Assembly: GCA_903864555.1 (NCBI GenBank)
Contig: CAIPGJ010000648.1
Span: 1 to 5,877, forward strand
Length of the DNA stretch: 5,877 nt
Reading direction: 5' to 3'
Source of the DNA: an uncultured Pseudomonadota bacterium
GTDB taxonomy: Bacteria; Pseudomonadota; Gammaproteobacteria; Burkholderiales; SG8-39
Shown: piece by piece, positions 5,791 through 5,877 of the stretch
Numbering within the stretch: the first letter of the stretch is position 1
How the letters are laid out: the number at the start of each line of letters is the position of its first letter
Notes under the pieces: model-generated
Seen by the model: the letters and a program-made list of their open reading frames with translations, nothing else
Told to the model about the DNA's origin: nothing
Database searches by the model: none
Translations under genes and position numbers: made by a program

Positions 5791-5877
5791 ATGCGCAAAC
5801 CCCGCCACCTGATTGCAGCCCTGCTGGCCTCACTGACAGCCGCCATCGGCGCCGGCCCGGTGCTGGCCCAGGGCAGC
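5791..5877 (+). CDS. Start of an exported protein gene (cut by window end), possibly a third Bug protein
   Basis: Only the first 29 codons are present. They encode a classic signal peptide: basic MRKPRH, then a hydrophobic Leu/Ala-rich core, and a Val-Leu-Ala cleavage site before QGS. A strong AAGGAG at 5777-5782, 8 bases upstream, supports the ATG at 5791. The Ala-x-Ala/Gln junction resembles the two Bug proteins in this window, and Bug genes often cluster, so a third Bug protein is plausible. No mature-domain motif is visible, and any Sec-exported protein would fit. Confidence 0.75.
   Translation, partial: MRKPRHLIAALLASLTAAIGAGPVLAQGS

Noticed and set aside
1..5877. CRISPR array, insertion sequence, tRNA gene or phage attachment site
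   Set aside because: No regularly spaced repeats, transposase motifs, terminal inverted repeats or tRNA cloverleaf were seen on either strand.

Overview
The window is GC-rich, compact proteobacterial DNA. It carries two, and probably three, orphan periplasmic binding proteins of the Bug/TctC type together with small-molecule catabolic enzymes. Large expansions of such Bug genes without membrane partners are typical of Burkholderiales, especially Alcaligenaceae such as Bordetella and Achromobacter. That lineage is an inference from gene content and composition; no rRNA or other marker gene is present.

Layout. Positions 46-1029 (+) encode a Bug-family substrate-binding protein. Positions 1082-1915 (+) encode an alpha/beta hydrolase, 52 bases downstream and probably co-transcribed. 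After a 136-base gap with hairpins and a short direct repeat, 2052-3023 (+, GTG start) encodes a second Bug protein, closed by a strong intrinsic terminator at 3069-3102. The 388-base gap between convergent genes (3024-3411) then holds a series of hairpins ending in a second + strand terminator at 3315-3347. No ORF explains this, so it is a candidate small RNA. Positions 3412-4806 (-) encode a MmgE/PrpD-family protein. A 273-base divergent promoter region follows, then a small YfcE-like metallophosphoesterase at 5080-5673 (+). The window ends inside a gene starting at 5791 (+), of which only a signal peptide is visible.

How the parts may work together. The Bug proteins would capture small, often carboxylated, solutes in the periplasm. 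The hydrolase could cleave an ester, lactone or C-C bond, and the MmgE/PrpD protein could dehydrate, isomerise or decarboxylate a polycarboxylate. This is a plausible scavenging or catabolic island, but no substrate can be read from the sequence. No TctA/TctB membrane subunit or regulator gene is in the window. The metallophosphoesterase looks like an unrelated housekeeping-type gene.

I see no clearly new multi-gene system. The most interesting unexplained item is the structured, separately terminated intergenic element at about 3211-3347.
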